DNA of 64,000 nucleotides from Lachnospiraceae bacterium (GCA_021628825.1 JAJXRY010000002.1:496001-560000), one strand, 5' to 3'. Positions 29,180 to 39,785 are shown, counted from the first letter of the stretch. Program-made: numbers and translations. Notes: generated by a model not told the origin, from the sequence alone.

Positions 29180-30211
29180 ATGGAACTAAGTGAAAGAAAA
29201 GTCAAAATCTTACAAGCCATTATCCGGAACTACTTAGAGACGGGAGAGCCTGTAGGAAGCCGTACGATTTCCAAGTACACAGACTTGAACTTAAGTTCAG
29301 CAACCATTCGTAATGAAATGTCAGATCTTGAGGAGATGGGATATATTTTACAGCCCCATACCTCCGCAGGACGTATTCCTTCCGATAAGGGATATCGTTT
29401 ATATGTTGACACGATGATGGAGCAGAAGGATCGCGAGATCGAAGAAATGAAGGAAGTCATGGTTCAGAAGGAAGACAAGATGGATCAGCTTCTGAAACAG
29501 GTAGCGAAGCTTTTGGCTGTGAATACCAACTATGCTTCCATGATCACGACACCGACCATTCATACGAACAAACTGAAATTTATCCAGTTATCGAGAGTGG
29601 ATGTGAACCAGCTCCTTGCCGTAGTCGTTGTCGAAGGAAACGTGATTAAGAATAACATCATCCATACCGCGGAAGAATTAGATGATGAGACACTTCTTAA
29701 GCTGAACATTTTACTGAATACCCACTTGAATGGATTAGCCCTTGAAGAGATTAATCTTGGCATGATTTCTTCCCTAAAACAGCAGGCAGGCATTCACAGT
29801 GAGATCGTGGCAGATGTGATTGATGCAATTGCAGAATCCATTCATGCAGAGGAAGACTTAGAGGTTTATACCAGCGGGGCCAATAATATTTTCAAGTACC
29901 CGGAGCTGGCTGACCAGCAGAAGGCAAGTAGCATCATCAATACCTTTGAAGAGAAGCAGTTGTTAACCGAGCTGGTACAGGAAAATCTTTCGGATGATAA
30001 TAATACAGGAATCCAGGTTTATATCGGTGAAGAAACACCGATCCAGTCGATGAAGGACTGCAGCGTTGTTACCGCAACCTATGAGCTTGGCGAAGGAATG
30101 AGAGGTACGATCGGTATTATCGGACCGAAGCGGATGGATTACGACAAGGTAATCGGAACATTGAAAACCATTACCCATCAGTTGGATGATTTATATAAGA
30201 AGAAAGAATAG
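29180..30211 (+). CDS. hrcA: heat-inducible transcription repressor HrcA
   Basis: Represses the class I heat-shock operon through CIRCE. N-terminal winged helix (LSERKVKILQAIIRNYLETG, then TISKYTDLNLSSATIRNEMS), dimerisation and GAF-like domains, and a C-terminal GMRGTIGIIGPKRMDY. The start at 29180 was preferred since AAAGGATG is nine bases upstream; the ATG at 29171 sits on top of that site. 343 residues, standard. A 16-base direct repeat spans the stop codon region. Confidence 0.97.
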   Translation: MELSERKVKILQAIIRNYLETGEPVGSRTISKYTDLNLSSATIRNEMSDLEEMGYILQPHTSAGRIPSDKGYRLYVDTMMEQKDREIEEMKEVMVQKEDKMDQLLKQVAKLLAVNTNYASMITTPTIHTNKLKFIQLSRVDVNQLLAVVVVEGNVIKNNIIHTAEELDDETLLKLNILLNTHLNGLALEEINLGMISSLKQQAGIHSEIVADVIDAIAESIHAEEDLEVYTSGANNIFKYPELADQQKASSIINTFEEKQLLTELVQENLSDDNNTGIQVYIGEETPIQSMKDCSVVTATYELGEGMRGTIGIIGPKRMDYDKVIGTLKTITHQLDDLYKKKE

Positions 30212-30278
30212 CAAGAAGAAAGAATAGCAAGAAAGTTTCATAGTCAGCTATGGAACATCAGAGAAAGGGATGAGACGA

Positions 30279-30950
30279 ATGGCAATAGATATTAAAGACG
30301 AATTCGACCAGAAGGTTGCAGAAACCCTGCAGGAAGAGATGGAAGAGAATGAAATACAGCCGGATGCCGATACCGTAGAAACACAGGACGGTGAAGATCC
30401 GATCGCCGGCGAAGAGAAAGAGGAAGAGGCAGCACCTGAGGAAGAGCCCGAAGAGGATGGGAAGACTGCAAAGAAAGCAAAGAAAAGCAGATTTAAGGCA
30501 GACAAGAAACAGGATGCTTTGAATGAAAAGATTAACGAACTGGAAGACAAGGTCAAACGTCAGATGGCAGAGTTCGATAACTTCCGTAAGAGAACGGATA
30601 AAGAAAAGAACGCCATGTTTGAGACCGGAGCCAAGAGCGTGATCGAGAAGATCCTTCCGGTTGTAGACAATTTTGAAAGAGGTCTTGCTTCTATTCCGGA
30701 AGAAGAAAAGGGAAGCCCTTTTGCAGAAGGAATGGAAATGATATATAAACAGCTGATCGGAGAATTGGAGAAGATGGAAGTCAAACCAATCCCGGCTGTA
30801 GGCGAAGAATTTGATCCGAACCTTCACAACGCAGTGATGCAGGTGGAGAGCGATGAGTATGAATCCGGTGTGATTGCACAGGAACTTCAGAAAGGATATA
30901 CCTACAGAGGCAGCGTAGTAAGACACAGTATGGTGGCAGTAGTACCATAA
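30279..30950 (+). CDS. grpE: nucleotide exchange factor GrpE
   Basis: Exchange factor for DnaK. A long acidic, low-complexity N-terminus (residues 1-65, rich in Glu) precedes the coiled-coil dimer helix (KINELEDKVKRQMAEFDNFR, KRTDKEKNAM) and the beta domain with signature FDPNLHNAVMQVESDEYESG and VAQELQKGYTYRGSVVR-like end (IAQELQKGYTYRGSVVRHSM). The second ATG (30279) was chosen; AAAGGGATG precedes it at usual spacing. About 223 residues. Confidence 0.96.
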   Translation: MAIDIKDEFDQKVAETLQEEMEENEIQPDADTVETQDGEDPIAGEEKEEEAAPEEEPEEDGKTAKKAKKSRFKADKKQDALNEKINELEDKVKRQMAEFDNFRKRTDKEKNAMFETGAKSVIEKILPVVDNFERGLASIPEEEKGSPFAEGMEMIYKQLIGELEKMEVKPIPAVGEEFDPNLHNAVMQVESDEYESGVIAQELQKGYTYRGSVVRHSMVAVVP

Positions 30951-31021
30951 ATATCTGAAGTGATTCAGATTGGCATGAAAATTTGAAATGAACAGGATAA
31001 TGATCATAGGAGGACATAGTT

Positions 31022-32904
31022 ATGAGTAAAATTATTGGTATTGACTTAGGTACAACAAACAGTTGTGTAGCCGTTATGGAAGGTGGTAAGCCAACCGTTA
31101 TCGCAAACGCAGAAGGCGCAAGAACAACCCCTTCCGTAGTTGCATTCACAAAGACAGGAGAAAGATTAATTGGTGAGCCTGCAAAGCGTCAGGCCGTTAC
31201 CAATGCAGAAAGAACCATTTCTTCCATTAAGAGAGATATGGGTACAGATCGTGGCCGTACCATTGATGGCAAGAAATATTCTCCTCAGCAGATTTCCGCA
31301 ATGATTCTTCAGAAACTGAAAGCCGATGCAGAAAGCTATCTGGGCGAGAAGGTTACGGAGGCGGTAATCACCGTACCCGCATACTTCAATGACGCACAGC
31401 GTCAGGCAACCAAGGACGCAGGTAAGATCGCAGGTCTGGATGTAAAGAGAATCATCAACGAGCCTACCGCAGCAGCACTTGCTTATGGTCTTGATAATGA
31501 AAAAGAGCAGAAGATCATGGTATACGATTTAGGTGGTGGTACATTCGACGTTTCCATTATTGAAATCGGTGATGGCGTTATCGAAGTATTGGCTACAAAC
31601 GGTGATACACACCTTGGTGGTGATGACTTTGATAACAAGCTGACACAGTATATGATTGATGAATTTAAGAAAGCAGAAGGTGTTGACTTATCTAACGATA
31701 AGATGGCACTTCAGAGATTAAAGGAAGCAGCAGAAAAGGCTAAGAAGGAACTTTCTTCCGCAACCACAACCAATATCAACCTTCCGTTCATCACTGCTAC
31801 CGCAGAGGGACCGAAGCACTTTGATATGACTCTTACCAGAGCAAAATTCGATGAATTGACAAGCGACCTCGTAGAGAGAACAGCAATCCCTGTTCAGAAT
31901 GCGATGAGAGATGCCGGTCTGACAAACGCAGACTTAGGCCAGGTATTACTGGTTGGTGGTTCTACACGTATCCCGGCTGTACAGGATAAGGTAAACAGTT
32001 AACAGGTAAGGAACCCAGCAAGAGCCTGAACCCGGATGAATGTGTAGCACTTGGTGCTTCTATCCAGGGTGGTAAATTAGCCGGTGATGCAGGCGCAGGT
32101 GAAATCCTTCTTCTGGATGTTACTCCTCTTTCCCTGTCCATCGAGACCATGGGTGGTATTGCAACCAGACTGATCGAGAGAAATACAACCATTCCTACCA
32201 AGAAGAGCCAGATCTTCTCAACAGCAGCAGATAACCAGACAGCCGTTGATATCAACGTTGTACAGGGTGAAAGACAGTTCGCAAGAGATAACAAGACCCT
32301 CGGCCAGTTCCGTCTGGATGGTATTCCTCCGGCAATGAGAGGTGTTCCGCAGATCGAAGTTACTTTCGATATCGATGCAAACGGTATCGTAAATGTATCT
32401 GCTAAGGATCTTGGAACCGGTAAGGAACAGCACATCACCATTACGGCAGGTTCTAATATGTCCGATGATGAAATCGATAAGGCCGTAAAGGAAGCAGCTG
32501 AATATGAAGCACAGGATAAGAAGAGAAAGGAAGCCATCGACACCAGAAACGATGCAGACTCCTTCGTATTCCAGACCGAAAAGGCTTTAAATGAAGTCGG
32601 TGATAAGATTGATGCTTCCCAGAAATCTGAGGTAGAAGCTGATATCGCAGCCGTTAAGGCAGTTCTTGACAGAACCAAAGATCAGGAAATGTCCGACAGT
32701 GACATCGATGAATTAAAGGCTGCCAAGGAGAAGCTGACCAACAGTGCACAGGCTCTGTTCACCAAGATGTATGAGAACATGCAGCAGGCACAGGGTGCAG
32801 CAGGTCCTGACATGAGCGGCATGGGCGGTCAGGCAGGTCCTGATATGGGTGCCCAGAGTGGTCCTGCAGATGATGTGGTTGACGGCGACTACCGTGAGGT
32901 TTAA
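31022..32904 (+). CDS. dnaK: chaperone DnaK (Hsp70), one frame break
   Basis: ATP-dependent Hsp70 chaperone. ATPase domain with GIDLGTTNSCVAVMEGG, VITVPAYFNDAQRQATKDAG, VYDLGGGTFDVSI and VLLVGGSTRIPAVQ. The substrate-binding domain starts at LLLDVTPLSLSIETMGG, and the C-terminal lid ends in a Gly/Met-rich tail with GPADDVVDGDYREV. The A run at 31993-31995 is one base short, producing a TAA. With four A the text is DKVKQLTGKEPSKSLNPDEC, and the protein is one chain of about 627 residues. The GGAGG site is strong. Confidence 0.97.
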
Positions 32905-32954
32905 ACTAAAGACAGTGTGACTTCAATGAAGCCACAAGCATAAAGAAATACAAA

Positions 32955-33003
32955 AAGATGTTACTTGCATGGACTGCGGAAGCAGTTCGTGCAGTAGCAT
33001 CTT
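32955..33003 (+). promoter_or_regulatory. hairpin between dnaK and dnaJ
   Basis: AAGATG...ACT.GCA...CTGC, a GGAA loop, then GCAG...TGC.AGT..CATCTT: a long imperfect stem with no T tract. It could protect the dnaK message or lower dnaJ expression relative to dnaK. Confidence 0.45.
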
Positions 33004-33033
33004 AATCTGGTTTAATGGAAAGGCAATAAAATC

Positions 33034-34218
33034 ATGGCAGAGCAGAAGAGAGATTATTATGAAGTGCTCGGAATCAGCAAAACGGCTGATGATGCGGAAA
33101 TCAAAAAGGCATATCGTGTACTGGCAAAGAAATATCATCCGGATATGAATCCCGGTGATGCAGAGGCAGAAAAGAAATTTAAGGAAGCTTCCGAAGCGTA
33201 TGCCGTATTAAGTGATCCGGAGAAGAGACGTCAGTATGACCAGTTTGGTCATGCGGCATTTGAAGGCGGCGGAGCTGGTGGCTTTGGTGGTTTTGATTTT
33301 AACAGTGCAGATTTTGGAGATATTTTCGGAGATATTTTCGGAGACTTCTTTGGAGGCGGAAGACGCCGTGGAGCGAATAACGGACCGATGAAGGGTGCCA
33401 ATATCCGTACCAGCGTCAGAATTACATTTGAAGAAGCAGTTTTCGGTGTGAGCAAAGAGATTGAACTTACGTTAAAGGATGAATGTGCAACCTGTCACGG
33501 CACCGGTGCAAAGCCAGGGACGAGTCCGGAAACCTGTACGAAGTGCGGTGGTAAAGGTCAGGTGGTATTTACTCAGCAGTCCTTCTTCGGAACCGTCCGT
33601 AATGTACAGAGCTGCCCGGAATGTAACGGAACAGGTAAAGTAATCAAAGAGAAATGTGCAGACTGTCACGGCACCGGTTATATTGCGAACCGCAAGAAGA
33701 TTCAGGTATCCATTCCTGCCGGTATTGATAACGGACAGAGTGTCCGGATCCGCGACAAAGGCGAGCCGGGAACAAACGGAGGACCGAGAGGCGATCTGCT
33801 TGTAGAAGTAATCGTGGCACGCCATCCGATTTTCCAGAGACAGGATTACAACATTTTCTCCACCGTACCGATTTCCTATGCGGTTGCAGCATTGGGCGGT
33901 GATGTTGTCGTAGATACCGTAGACGGCAAGGTTATTTATGAAGTAAAACCCGGAACCCAGACCGATACCAAGGTCCGCTTAAAGGGCAAGGGTGTACCTT
34001 CTCTTCGTAATAAAGAGGTTCGTGGTGATCACTATGTAACACTGGTTGTCCAGACACCGGAGAAGCTTTCGGCAGAGGCAAAGGAACTGTTAAAGCAGTT
34101 TGATGCGTTAACCGGTGATAGCTTAAATGCAGCGAAGAATATCGACGCTGAAAAACAGGAAACCCGGATAAAAAGAAGTTCTGGAAATAAAAAAATAGAA
34201 AAACACTTAGAGAAATAA
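33034..34218 (+). CDS. dnaJ: chaperone DnaJ
   Basis: Hsp40 co-chaperone. J domain with YHPDMNPG (HPD at about residue 32), Gly/Phe region (GGGAGGFGGFDFNSADFGDI), and zinc domain with four CxxCxGxG repeats: CATCHGTG, CTKCGGKG, CPECNGTG and CADCHGTG. C-terminal peptide-binding domain. 394 residues. Near the end the reading TRIKRSSGN is unusual. One missing A near 34160 and one extra A near 34185 would change it to ENPDKKKFWN before KKIEKHLEK, which looks more natural, so a pair of compensating errors probably hides here. Confidence 0.97.
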   Translation: MAEQKRDYYEVLGISKTADDAEIKKAYRVLAKKYHPDMNPGDAEAEKKFKEASEAYAVLSDPEKRRQYDQFGHAAFEGGGAGGFGGFDFNSADFGDIFGDIFGDFFGGGRRRGANNGPMKGANIRTSVRITFEEAVFGVSKEIELTLKDECATCHGTGAKPGTSPETCTKCGGKGQVVFTQQSFFGTVRNVQSCPECNGTGKVIKEKCADCHGTGYIANRKKIQVSIPAGIDNGQSVRIRDKGEPGTNGGPRGDLLVEVIVARHPIFQRQDYNIFSTVPISYAVAALGGDVVVDTVDGKVIYEVKPGTQTDTKVRLKGKGVPSLRNKEVRGDHYVTLVVQTPEKLSAEAKELLKQFDALTGDSLNAAKNIDAEKQETRIKRSSGNKKIEKHLEK

Positions 34219-34219
34219 G

Positions 34220-34273
34220 ACTCTCTGCCGTGTAGAAATTTCGGAAGAAATGTTCACATGGCAGGGAGTTTTC
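34220..34273 (+). terminator. terminator of the heat-shock operon
   Basis: ACTCTCTGCCGTGT pairs with ACATGGCAGGGAGT (two mispairs) around an AT-rich loop, followed by TTTTCT; begins one base after the dnaJ stop. Confidence 0.75.
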
Positions 34274-34282
34274 TGCTATAAT
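34253..34282 (+). promoter_or_regulatory. promoter for the 34.3-36.4 kb gene group
   Basis: TTCACA at 34253-34258, an 18-base spacer, TATAAT at 34277-34282. Overlaps the end of the dnaJ terminator. Confidence 0.6.
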
Positions 34283-34316
34283 TATAAAATAGTGTCAGAA
34301 ACGGGAGAGAATCGTT

Positions 34317-34941
34317 ATGAATGTTGCACAGAAAATTATTGCAATTATGGGAGCGTTTTACGTGTTGATTGGTGGAACAATCTCAATCGTATTTTTTTGT
34401 TTGCTTTTTTTCATGGGCTCCGGGGGGCTTCGGATTTCTTGCCATTCCCATGATATTTGTCATACTGGGGATTGCCTTTTATTATTGGTGCGCTGATCCC
34501 GGAATTTAAGAAAAAAACAGCATTAAGAAGCATGGAGATCGATATAAAGCAAAGATCTATGGCTATGTCGAGAATACATCTTATCGTGTGAACGGAAGAT
34601 TTCCGATCAATGTGAAGGTGCATTATTTTGACAAAAAAGGCATTGAGCGGGAAGCAATCTTACCTGCCGGAATGTCAAAGGGTTCCGGAGAATATCCGAT
34701 CGGAATGACCATGGATATTTACGAATATCGTGGAAAGTATAGCTTTGATCCGAAATCGGTGCGGAATGAAATTCTTCCCGGAGAAGAGGAACTGATGGAT
34801 GATAAGCCGGTGGATCCGTCCCAGATTAAGATGGTTGCCGTTTCCTGCAGAAACTGTGGTGCCAGCTATGAGGCAGCAGCCGGATATACCGGGCGATGTC
34901 CGTACTGTGGAAGTTATCAGGATATAGAGGGAAGAAAATGA
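34317..34941 (+). CDS. small membrane protein with C-terminal zinc ribbon, frame broken
   Basis: Not a family I can name. After repair it has two transmembrane helices at the N-terminus (about residues 5-33 and 42-62), a soluble middle domain (KIYGYVENTSYRVNGRFPIN, VKVHYFDKKGIEREAILPAG, reminiscent of DUF3592-type domains) and a C-terminal zinc ribbon CRNCGASYEAAAGYTGRCPYC. Three run errors are inferred: the G run near 34424-34429, the T run near 34478-34481 and the A run 34511-34517. About 207 residues. ATG overlaps the next gene's start (ATGA) so it is coupled to nth. Confidence 0.55.
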
Positions 34942-35605
34942 CCATTGCAGAAAGAGTAAAAATCATATTAGAGCGTCTGGATGAGCACTATGGAACAGAT
35001 TACCGCTGTTCCCTTGATCATGACAGTGCATGGCAGTTATTAATTGCAACGATGCTGAGTGCACAGTGCACCGACGCCAGAGTTAATATCGTAACGAAGG
35101 AGCTGTTTGTGAAATATCCGGATGTCAATGCATTTGCGGATGCGGATCTGAAGGAGCTGGAGCAGGACATTCATTCCACAGGCTTTTATCATAATAAGGC
35201 GAAAAATATCATTGCCTGCTGTCAGACACTCCGCGACAAATATGACGGGCAGGTGCCCCGTTCCTTAGAAGATCTGACATCCCTTGCCGGCGTTGGACGC
35301 AAGACCGCCAATGTCATCCGTGGGAACATCTACCATGATCCAAGCATTGTTGTGGATACCCATGTGAAGCGGATTGTGAAAAAGCTCGGCATTACGAAAG
35401 AGACGGAACCCGAAAAAGTAGAATTTGATCTGATGAAGAAGCTGCCGAAGGATCATTGGATTCTCTGCAACATTCATTTGATTACCTTCGGACGTGAGAT
35501 CTGTAAGGCACCGACACCGAAATGCGAGGAGTGTTTTTTTGTGATGTGTGTGCAGATTATGAGGCACGGATGAAAAAGCAGCGAAAAGTAAAACCACTGC
35601 AATAA
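34938..35605 (+). CDS. nth: endonuclease III, end frame-broken
   Basis: DNA glycosylase/AP lyase for oxidised pyrimidines. Helix-hairpin-helix LTSLAGVGRKTANVIRGN with catalytic Lys, then catalytic Asp in IVVDTHVKRI. The C-terminal iron-sulfur cluster motif is broken by the T run 35534-35540. With eight T instead of seven the cysteines read C-x6-C-x2-C-x5-C (CKAPTPKCEECFFCDVC), exactly the family spacing, whereas removing two T would give the wrong spacing. This case shows that long runs are under-called. Repaired end YEARMKKQRKVKPLQ at 35605; about 222 residues. Confidence 0.95.
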
Positions 35606-35676
35606 AAAGCAGAGTATCTGGTGAAAGGATGTAACTGTGAAGGAATGGAACAGTTGCAAAAGGCTTATGAAACGAA

Positions 35677-36407
35677 GTGATCGAGAATTACACGGCCCTG
35701 GATTTAGAAACCACGGGCTTAAATCCGAAATATGATAAAAATCATTGAAGTAGGTGCTGTGAAGGTACGGAATGGCGAAATCATCGACCGTTTTTCAACA
35801 ACTGATTCGTCCGGGCATTGCACTTCCGGAAAAAGATTACCGGGCTTACCGGAATTACGCAGGAAGAGCTGCTGGAAGCGAAGGACAGTGAGGAAGTGAT
35901 TCCCAGGCTCCTTGATTTTCTGGAGGATGATGTGATTCTGGGTCACAGTGTGATGTTTGACTATTCCTTTCTCAAAAAGGCAGCAGTGAACCAGAACCTT
36001 TGGAAGCCGGAGCAGACCCACTTAGGACTTGATACGTTACGGCTTTCCCGGATTTATCTGCCGGAGCTTCCAAGCCGGAAATTAACGGATCTGTGCCTGC
36101 ATTATGGAATCGAGCATCGTGCACACCGTGCTTTGGGAGATGCGGAAAGCACGGCACAGCTTTATTCGATCTTCGTGAAGGAACTGGGTAAAAAAATCAG
36201 ACATTGGAAGAACGTGAGAAGACCTTTGCTCCGTTTTCACTTATCTATAAGATTAAAAGGGAGTCTCCGATCCGTCCACAACAAAAACAAAAGTTATATT
36301 CTTTGCTTGAACAGCATAAAATAATACCGGACTATGATGTGGAAAAGCTGACCAGAAATGAGGCAAGCCGCATTATAGACCGGATTTATTTCACATATGG
36401 ACGTTAA
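35677..36407 (+). CDS. DnaQ-like 3'-5' exonuclease, several frame breaks
   Basis: DEDDh exonuclease of the PolC/DnaQ epsilon type. Motif I ALDLETTGLNPKYDKIIEVGA, motif II GHSVMFDYSFLKKA and motif III HRALGDAESTAQL. Breaks: A run near 35740, T run near 35792-35796, A run near 35832-35836 (each one too long) and the A run near 36190-36196 (seven, should be eight). Repaired text QQLIRPGIALPEKITGLTGI continues to KKNQTLEEREKTFAPF. A short C-terminal extension ends IDRIYFTYGR. Start uncertain: GTG 35677 is the conservative choice; ATG 35645 or GTG 35637 may be real with one more indel. Ends overlap the opposite gene by four bases. Confidence 0.8.
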
Positions 36408-37009
36408 AGGCGTTCTTCAAGGAGTGCGATAATCCGGTTCTTACTCAAAGAGCGGATTTCCTGTGCGGGAGGAAGGAGAGAAGCAATTTTATCACTTTCT
36501 GAGCTTTCCTTATAAATGCGGACTAAAAGATTATAGGAGGCATAAATATCCGTGTGTGTACTTACCGCAAATTCAAGCAGAATCCTGGCTGCCTCCGGCT
36601 GTCCTTGTTTATATAGAAGCTCTGCCCAGCTTTGCAGGGTACATACAAGGGTGGTATACCGCTGGTCATAGAGAGACAGCAGATCAATATTGGGAGCACC
36701 ATATTGAAGCTTCAGATCGGTATTGGAAAATCCGGTCAGATTCACAACCGGCTCCTGTGCAAGATCGCGGATCGTCTGTTCATATTCCAGAACCTGTTCA
36801 TTTCCCGACAGCAGACCAAAGGGAAAGGTTTCAACCGGGATGGCGATATAAGGAAGACCATCAAGGGACTTACGCCTGGTACTGTTGGCAGCGTGTTCAC
36901 GATCCCAGAAGGCTTCGTAGTTTTTAGCCTCTGCATTCCGGCGCTTATGGATTTCGTATCCGAGCCAGACACAGAATACAATAAAACTTGCAAAAAAATA
37001 GAATCTCAT
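36404..37009 (-). CDS. membrane-anchored protein of unknown function
   Basis: 201 residues with one N-terminal transmembrane helix (RFYFFASFIVFCVWLGYEIH), a short basic stretch and a soluble domain of about 170 residues. The C-terminal half is helical with a TPR-like look (TLQSWAELLYKQGQPEAARI, LLEFAVSTHTDIYASYNLLV). No catalytic motif is visible and I do not recognise a family. ATG 37009 has AAAGGA at good spacing; a TTG further up does not. Its stop overlaps that of the exonuclease on the other strand. Confidence 0.7.
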   Translation of the reverse strand: MRFYFFASFIVFCVWLGYEIHKRRNAEAKNYEAFWDREHAANSTRRKSLDGLPYIAIPVETFPFGLLSGNEQVLEYEQTIRDLAQEPVVNLTGFSNTDLKLQYGAPNIDLLSLYDQRYTTLVCTLQSWAELLYKQGQPEAARILLEFAVSTHTDIYASYNLLVRIYKESSESDKIASLLPPAQEIRSLSKNRIIALLEERL

Positions 37010-37163
37010 ATATAATCCTTTCAAATGAAGAGGTGAAACTATGTTTAATTTTTAATAATAAAAAAAGAATTGTATCATCTGTGATTATTTTTATTACTGG
37101 TGCTTGCTATGATTATTCCAACTTTAGCATATTTGATGCCATAAAGCAATGAGGGGAAAAAAA

Positions 37164-38683
37164 ATGAAAAAAAGTTTAAGATGATGTGTTTAGGGCTGAT
37201 GGTCTCGTTTTTTTGTCTGACCATAATGACACAGCCGGTACACGCTGCGGAAGGGGATACCATTCTGGCAGGTGTTTATGTGGACGACATCTCTTTAGAG
37301 GGAATGACCGCTGAAGAGGCAAAAGATATGATGGAACAGAAAGTTGCCGAATGGTCTGAAAAGCAGATCACACTTATAGCAGTAGGAGGCAATGAATTAC
37401 AGATTACACCAGCAGATGTCGGATTTCATTGGAGTAATCCCGAGGTCATGGACGAAGCAGTTTCCATCGGACAGCATGGAAATATTGTGCAGCGTTACAA
37501 GGTTTCCAAGGATTTACAGCATGAAAACCGCGTTCTTCCGTTAGAATTTTCCTGTGATGAAGAATTATTACGCCTGGTGCTTGCAGACCAGTGTTCGGTC
37601 TATAATCACGAGGCTTCCGATGCAACCCTTACCCGTGAAAACGGAACCTTTATTGTGAATCCGGGACAGAACGGAGAAAAGGTGGATGAGGATGCATCCT
37701 TACAGCTTGTCGAAAATTATCTATGTAATGGATGGGACAAGGAAGACGGCAGAATTGAATTAAGCATTACGGTAGCAGAAGCCAGAGGAACTACCGAAGA
37801 GCTTTCCAAGGTGAAGGATGTCCTTGGTACGTTCTCTACCAGCTTTAAGACTTCCGGATCCGGAAGAAGTGCGAATGTGCGGAACGGCTGTGCATTAATT
37901 AATGGAACGACCCTTTATCCGGGGGATGAATTTTCAACCTATGATGCCGTATCTCCCTTTTCAGAGGCGAACGGTTATTTCCTTGCAGGCTCCTATCTGA
38001 ACGGACAGGTGGTAGATAGTCTGGGAGGCGGAATTTGTCAGGTTTCGACGACATTATATAATGCGGTTTTATTATCGGAACTGGAGGTGACGGAGCGTCA
38101 TAACCATTCCATGATTGTGACATATGTGGAGCCCTCCGCAGATGCGGCAATTTCGGAATCTGCCGGCAAGGATTTCCGGTTTGTGAACAATACCGGTGCC
38201 CCCATTTATATTGAAGGGTATACCACAGAAGATAAGCAGCTTGTATTCACGATCTATGGTGAGGAGACGAGAGACCCCGGTCATGCAGTACGCTATGAAA
38301 GTGAAGTTATCAGTAAAACCTATCCTGACACAGAGGTAATCTATGTGAATGAAGGAGCACCGATCGGTTCTGTTTCGGTGCAGTCTGCACATATTGGATA
38401 TAAGGCAAACCTTTGGAAGGTGGTAACGGAAAATGGTACAGAGGTCAGCAGGGAAATGGTGAACTCCAGTGTTTATAAAATGGCGCCGAGAGCAGCTACG
38501 GTCGGAGTTGCTACTTCTGATCCGAACGCCTACAATGAAATTATGGCAGCCATTGCCACCAACAATATTGACCATGTAAAAAATGTTGCTGCCGCTTTGG
38601 CCACAGGCACGGCTCCGGCAGAACAGCCTGCCCAGCCGGCCGCAGGAGAAGCAGCGCCTGCCGCGGAGCAGCCTGCAGAATAA
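37164..38683 (+). CDS. VanW family secreted protein
   Basis: A signal peptide (residues 1-29, ending PVHAAEG) is followed by a peptidoglycan-binding-type domain (PG_binding_4-like, LAGVYVDDISLEGMTAEEAK) and the VanW core, FSTSFKTSGSGRSANVRNG, GTTLYPGDEFSTYDAVSPF, GGGICQVSTTLYNAVLLSEL and HNHSMIVTYVEPSADAAI. A G5-like region and a long Ala/Pro/Glu tail (residues 480-506) close it. VanW proteins are linked to cell-wall antibiotic clusters, but the biochemical role is unknown. The A run 37167-37173 shows seven; eight joins the start ATG 37164 (MKKKFKMMCLGLM) to the rest. About 506 residues. Confidence 0.88.
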
Positions 38684-38759
38684 TTGTTTTTGCAACATGT
38701 TTTAAGAAGAGCACACGATTATAGGCAGATGGAATAAGCAATATACAGGGTCAATCAGG

Positions 38760-39742
38760 ATGAAGCAGGGGAAACTTACAGAGAATGTTTTTAAAGCGTT
38801 CCGTGTTACGAAGGATCGGAACTTATAAAGAGGAAATGCAAAAAGGGTGCAGCACTGGGACAGGACTGCGCCTTTTTTCTCATGGAAAGAAGAGACACTC
38901 GCAACAACGACACAGACCGTTGCCTTACCGGTAAAGGATGCAGGAAGGCTGGCGGTCTATGCCACAGACAATAATCTGGCGGCGGCAGGAGCACAGACCA
39001 TTGGAATTTCACTGGCACTTACTATTCCGGAGACGCTGGAAGAAAAAGAATTGCAGGAGCTGATGCGTGGAATCGATGACACCTGCAGGGAGCTCTCCAT
39101 CCAGATTTCCGGTGGACACACCGAAATCAGCAGCCGGGTAACTGTCCCGGTGATCAATGTGACCGCCTTTGGATATTTGAAACAAAAAGAGGGTATACGA
39201 AAGCCCTTCAAAAAGAGTATGATATTATTATGAGTAAATTTGCTGCGGTAGAGGGTACGGCAATTCTGCTCGAAACGGAGAGTGAAAAGCTGCAAAAGGC
39301 CTATACGCAGAGCTTCCTTTCCGGAGCCGCGGAATGCGCAGAGCATTTGTCAGTGAGGAAAGAGGCTGCCATAGCGGTGGAGTCCGGCGTTTATGCAATG
39401 CACGACCTGCACCAGGGTGGAATCTTCGGTGCATTGTGGGAGCTTTCCCGGCAAATAGGCGTTGGACTGAATGTAGATTTAAAGAAAATTCCCATTTTAC
39501 AGGAAACGGTTGAGATATGTGAATGCCTCGGGGTGAATCCGTACCAGCTTATATCGGGAGGAGCACTTCTCATGGCTGCGGCAGATGGTGAGGCGCTGCT
39601 TAAAGAGCTTTGGAAGCAGGGAATTCCGGCGGCCTGTATCGGTACAACCAATGCAGGCAATGACAAGATTATCTGCAATGAGGAAGAGGTTCGTTTCCTG
39701 GATAAACCGGGACAGGATGAAATATACAGGGTGTTTGAATAA
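38760..39742 (+). CDS. AIR synthase-related (PurM/HypE-like) protein, frame broken
   Basis: Two-domain ATP-binding fold of the PurM/HypE superfamily, about 327 residues. N-terminal half with MKQGKLTENVFKRSVLRRIG and AALGQDCAFF, then AVYATDNNLAAAGAQTIGIS, and GGHTEISSRVTVPVINVTAF. C-terminal half with AMHDLHQGGIFGALWELSRQ, CECLGVNPYQLISGGALLMA and a final glycine-rich loop. Real HypE (hydrogenase maturation) needs a C-terminal Cys, which is absent, and no hyp genes are near, so the substrate is unknown. Breaks near 38798-38800, 38847-38849, 38873-38878 (one too long) and 39193 (one T missing). Confidence 0.78.
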
Positions 39743-39785
39743 AAATAATAAGGAAAACGATAAGAAATTCAGGAGGATTTGAGAA

